Below are positions 61,024 through 64,000 of a DNA stretch of 64,000 nt, piece after piece (positions within the stretch are counted from its first letter, which is position 1; each line of letters starts with the position of its first letter). Made by a program: the position numbers and the translations under genes. Source of the stretch: Bradyrhizobium japonicum USDA 6 (GTDB lineage Bacteria > Pseudomonadota > Alphaproteobacteria > Rhizobiales > Xanthobacteraceae); NCBI RefSeq assembly GCF_000284375.1, contig NC_017249.1, positions 2,520,001 to 2,584,000 on the forward strand. Direction: 5' to 3'. The notes below the pieces were generated by a model. That model was not told where the DNA came from and ran no database searches. It was given only the letters and a program-made list of their open reading frames with translations.

Positions 61024-62481
61024 TCAATAAATTGTGGTGCCGCGCAATTCTTTTTCTGACAGGTCGATGAACACAGACATCGGGTTGGACTTGCGGAAGC
61101 TGGCTTTCCGCATGTGACGCAACCCCAATTGACTTATCGTGTTGAGGACTGCTCCAGATAAGGCTGCCGTATCGACTGCCATATGCCCCGTCATCAACCC
61201 TGTTGTTGCGGCAGTTAGGCCGGTACCAGCCCATTTGACGAACGACTCTTGGATTTTGTCCCATTCAGCAGTCGCTTTTTTGTGTTCGCCGATGAGCGCA
61301 TCCTTCGAGTCCCGAACGAATGAGTCGAGCGCGGTCAGGCTGCTGATCTCGGATGCTTGTTTGCCTATGGTCCGAAGCAAGGAACGGAAACTCTCTAAGC
61401 GTCCATCCTCGCGAATGCTGGTCGCAAATCCAACGTCGACATTGCTCAGGAACTTAAATTCCAGAGATTGGAAGGTATTGGCGAGTGGGCTCCAGACGCG
61501 GGCCGTTTCGCTCAATTCGTCACGGGCCGCAACGAGTTCGCGCCACCGTGACCGCATGTTGGTGTACGGAAACGCACCCGTAATGTCACAAATTAGCAGC
61601 GCGGTTTCGAGATTCACGCCGCTCCGCATCATCGACAACTGGCCCGAGACTGCATTATCGCCGACCGGTCGCTCCCATGCGATAGGGTCTTGGCGCAGTT
61701 CTCGCCGGGCGTATTCGATTAGCAGCTTCTTCTGATCTTCGTCGAGGATCTGTCCGGATCGTTCCACTTGGCTCAGGATCGTTTTATCGTCCAGCGCAAA
61801 CAGAAAGCGCTTGAGCGTGTCACGGCCGACCTCGTAAGTGGCTGCTAGATCGACGGGGTCAGGCTCGATATCCGCCAATCTGGCGCGAGCCAAGTCCGCC
61901 GTTTTAAATCGCAACTCGCGTTCGATGTCGCCCGGATCTGGAATAAGCTGAACGACACCAGTTTCGACCCACGGAGCGATTTGAAAAAGGAAGTAAATCA
62001 GTTTGACCATCTCGGCCTTGTACTTGCCGGGATTCTCAATCGGATTGTATTTAGGTTTTATATTCCGTGCATTTGGAAATGGGTCGATGACCAGGATCTG
62101 GTCGTTATACAAACTGAAGCGGATGAGATTACGCAAGATCAGGTCAGGACGAACATCGCCCAGATACAAGCCGCGGAGTTTTCCGTCACCCGGCTTTGGC
62201 AAGATGCCAACCCAGTTAGTTTCCGGACCCCACATTGAGCCGTGCACGTTGAAGAATTCGCGGATCTCTTCATCTGCAATATCGCGCTTGAAGTCGGCCC
62301 ACGTTCGCCTGTGCGGGAAACCGAAAATGCTCTGCGCCGCTCTTATGAGCAGTCGATTTCTGTCGAGGATTGAAACGTCTGCCCAACCCGAAAGCGCGGC
62401 GCGATCCTCCTTGCCGTAGTGACAGTCTTTGTACTTCTTGCCACTCCCGCACGCGCAGGGGCGATTGAATTTTGCCGTCAT
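61024..62481 (-). CDS. large protein with N-terminal SEC-C zinc motif
   Basis: 485 aa from the ATG at 62481, with GAGAGG just before it. The SEC-C motif CACGSGKKYKDCHYG at residues 8-22 binds zinc, and is usually found at the C-terminus of SecA or on small defence-associated proteins. The rest has no named domain: YLGDVRPDLILRNLIRFSLY near residue 105, DQILVIDPFPN, a helical middle, and a hydrophobic stretch near residue 430 (GTGLTAATTGLMTG). Co-directional with the FRG gene. I do not recognise a function for the body of the protein; it is the least known part of this island. Confidence 0.75.
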   Translation of the reverse strand: MTAKFNRPCACGSGKKYKDCHYGKEDRAALSGWADVSILDRNRLLIRAAQSIFGFPHRRTWADFKRDIADEEIREFFNVHGSMWGPETNWVGILPKPGDGKLRGLYLGDVRPDLILRNLIRFSLYNDQILVIDPFPNARNIKPKYNPIENPGKYKAEMVKLIYFLFQIAPWVETGVVQLIPDPGDIERELRFKTADLARARLADIEPDPVDLAATYEVGRDTLKRFLFALDDKTILSQVERSGQILDEDQKKLLIEYARRELRQDPIAWERPVGDNAVSGQLSMMRSGVNLETALLICDITGAFPYTNMRSRWRELVAARDELSETARVWSPLANTFQSLEFKFLSNVDVGFATSIREDGRLESFRSLLRTIGKQASEISSLTALDSFVRDSKDALIGEHKKATAEWDKIQESFVKWAGTGLTAATTGLMTGHMAVDTAALSGAVLNTISQLGLRHMRKASFRKSNPMSVFIDLSEKELRGTTIY

Positions 62482-62644
62482 CCTCTCATCGACCTCCGGT
62501 CGGCAACCCGACTGTTCAGCGAATCGGGAGCTTCCACGGTGGCACAATGCAGGGTAGCAATAGGAGGATTGGGCCGCTTGTCCCAGCTATTCACAGGGCT
62601 GTTCTTTCGCGGTTGCGAGGTACGCCCCTGGGCGGGAGGGCCAT

Positions 62645-63040
62645 ATGGCGTTCTGGCGAAGGTTATTTGGTCTTGGGCCAAACACTAACCTTGCGCCGGG
62701 ACGTGGCTGGATCGTGCCGGTGGTGGGAGAATCGAACTATCAAGACGTGCTGGAGTCGCTCTATCGGATGAATGGCAAAGTAAGTCACGACATCAAGGTG
62801 ACTGCTAGTTTGGTGCCGGAAGACGGCAATGCGTTCGATTCGAACGCGGTGCGGGTCGAGATCGATTCATGCTGTGTTGGTTATCTCCGGCGAGACATGG
62901 CTTTGGAATACCGGACCGCCCTGGGCGAGTTCGCCGGGAAGTGCAGCGCCAAGATCGTCGGCGGCTTGAAGTTAGAGGACGGCACATCGGCGTTCTTTGG
63001 CGTCAAGCTCAACCTCGCGTGGCCGCCACGCATCAAGTGA
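62645..63040 (+). CDS. HIRAN-like domain protein
   Basis: 131 aa with GGGAGGG before the ATG. IVPVVGESNYQDVLESLYRM near residue 23, then VTASLVPEDGNAFDSNAVRV and CCVGYLRRDMALEYR. This is the pattern of a HIRAN domain (binding of DNA ends or stalled forks), where it usually accompanies a helicase; here it is alone. It is divergent from the SEC-C gene with 163 bases between. A stand-alone HIRAN protein in a variable island is unusual. Confidence 0.7.
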   Translation: MAFWRRLFGLGPNTNLAPGRGWIVPVVGESNYQDVLESLYRMNGKVSHDIKVTASLVPEDGNAFDSNAVRVEIDSCCVGYLRRDMALEYRTALGEFAGKCSAKIVGGLKLEDGTSAFFGVKLNLAWPPRIK

Positions 63041-63077
63041 CGCCGCACTGGTCCACGGCGTGCTGGTCTCGACTTGC

Positions 63078-63863
63078 TCAGTCGCGCGCGCTGGGCCGCC
63101 CGAAATTCCAACTGCCTCCTGCTGGATAAGTGTACGCTTGAAACGGCTCCGGTTCAGTCTTCAAGGTTTGCCAATCAAAGTCATATCGCTCTTCCATGGG
63201 CCAATCATTTGGAAACTTGATCAAGAAGTAATGACCACTCGCGAAATCGAAGCCGTCAGATCGAGATGATTCTGCAACCAAATGATCAGGTAGGCCGTCT
63301 TCATTGATGAACTGAGCGGAAAATATAGCGGCCAATGCACATGCGGCTTCCACAAGATTACCCAGGTTGGCATCGGTGAAGTGCGCATGTCTCGAATGCT
63401 TGACGCGATTGTACGCTTGGTACCACGGCAGTTGCTCGTGCCCAGACCAATTCTGAAATGGCTTGAAGGTATCCTGGTTGCCTGACCAAGCCGGCAGTTT
63501 GACCTCATACGACGACATGCGATGCGACGCATTTATCTTTCGATAATCGCGCATCGTCCAATCACCAGATCGGGCGTAGCCATTCTCTCGCAGTATCGCG
63601 GCACAGTTTGCTTCTATCTCGAAGCAGCAGCGTGCGTGTAGCTCCAGAATGCGGTGTGAGTAGCAAAGAAGATTGGCGTCCGCTGGTTCGATATAGTCGA
63701 ATAGTTCGATGAGATCCTTCTGAACGATTTGAAATGCGCGCAAATAGTGTTGCGGTGACTGAGCGTGTTCGGCATGCCGAATATACTGCCCGTTTCCACT
63801 GTTTTGGTAACTACCATCCGCGAGCTGCCGTACGGTTCGTTTGTAGGGTTTTGTTATTGCCAT
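63078..63863 (-). CDS. hypothetical protein, possible HEPN-like
   Basis: 261 aa from the ATG at 63863, starting MAITKPYKRTVRQLADGSYQ; a longer reading to 63923 has no better site. The protein is mostly helical. YQAYNRVKHSRHAHFTDANL near residue 160 carries an R-x5-H pattern (RVKHSRH) followed by a long helix (NLVEAACALAAIF), reminiscent of HEPN RNases, which often act in toxin or defence systems. The match is to a pattern only. It is the last gene in the window; no gene is seen at 63864-64000. Confidence 0.55.
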   Translation of the reverse strand: MAITKPYKRTVRQLADGSYQNSGNGQYIRHAEHAQSPQHYLRAFQIVQKDLIELFDYIEPADANLLCYSHRILELHARCCFEIEANCAAILRENGYARSGDWTMRDYRKINASHRMSSYEVKLPAWSGNQDTFKPFQNWSGHEQLPWYQAYNRVKHSRHAHFTDANLGNLVEAACALAAIFSAQFINEDGLPDHLVAESSRSDGFDFASGHYFLIKFPNDWPMEERYDFDWQTLKTEPEPFQAYTYPAGGSWNFGRPSARD

Positions 63864-64000
63864 TGACTTGCACTCTCTTTCATCGAGTGTCGCTGCTGTC
63901 GGCCCACGAGCCACCGGCGGCATGTTGCGCAGTCAGCAGAAGCGCGCGCATCAGCAATGCGATGGCCGTCTTGGTCATCGTGGCGAACATGCCTTTAGCG

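Noticed and set aside
1..64000. CRISPR array, rRNA or tRNA genes
   Set aside because: No regularly spaced repeats and no recognisable RNA gene were seen on either strand by eye; a covariance-model scan would settle it.

Overview
The window reads as chromosome of a Bradyrhizobium-like alphaproteobacterium (Nitrobacteraceae). The grounds are high GC, FixJ-type response regulators, FixK/FNR-type boxes (TTGA-N6-TCAA), a solitary SoxC-type sulfite dehydrogenase, Liv-type ABC operons and several small protein families I associate with Bradyrhizobium. This is judged from protein character, not from a database search.

Layout. 1-4.3 kb: the end of an AI-2E-family permease and small genes of unknown function, several behind FixK-like boxes. 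4.3-6.8 kb: a decayed stretch with two separate tyrosine-integrase fragments, small zinc-ribbon genes and broken short genes. 6.8-9.8 kb: an autotransporter broken by two one-base shifts. 10-13.4 kb: a two-component system (hybrid ABC-binding/PAS histidine kinase with one frameshift, a FixJ-like regulator and a lone receiver). 13.9-20.7 kb: secreted alkylsulfatase, outer-membrane protein, DUF502 protein, a truncated formylglycine-generating-enzyme gene fused in frame to an HdeA-like gene, and a Cache-adenylate cyclase. An 18-bp palindrome occurs before the lone receiver, before the alkylsulfatase and before the FGE fragment, and suggests one regulon. 20.7-25.4 kb: an antiporter relic, the sulfite dehydrogenase cluster (soxC, cytochrome c, DUF302 protein, small membrane protein) and a divergent AraC regulator. 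25.3-38.3 kb: a peptide-type binding protein, a TetR/MATE pair sharing a nested palindrome, and a long same-strand cluster: NlpA-type binding protein, luciferase-like monooxygenase, CMD protein, AhpD-like peroxidase and a complete Liv-type transporter (binding protein, fused permease, two ATPases). 38.4-41.9 kb: a Ni/Co permease and a TonB-dependent receptor behind a perfect NikR operator. 41.9-45.6 kb: HerA-like ATPase, YkgJ-like protein, ketopantoate-reductase-like protein.

46.4 kb to the end is an accessory region. It holds a tyrosine integrase, an AlpA-like regulator, a Toprim primase-helicase with a frameshift, a phage-type small protein, an HK97-type prohead protease in a three-gene overlapping operon, many small genes, a LigD-type ligase pseudogene, and an AT-richer island at 60-64 kb (FRG-domain protein, SEC-C protein, HIRAN-like protein, possible HEPN protein). 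That last island is the best candidate for an undescribed, possibly defence-related, system. FixK-like boxes also occur inside the accessory region. No rRNA, tRNA or CRISPR array was recognised.
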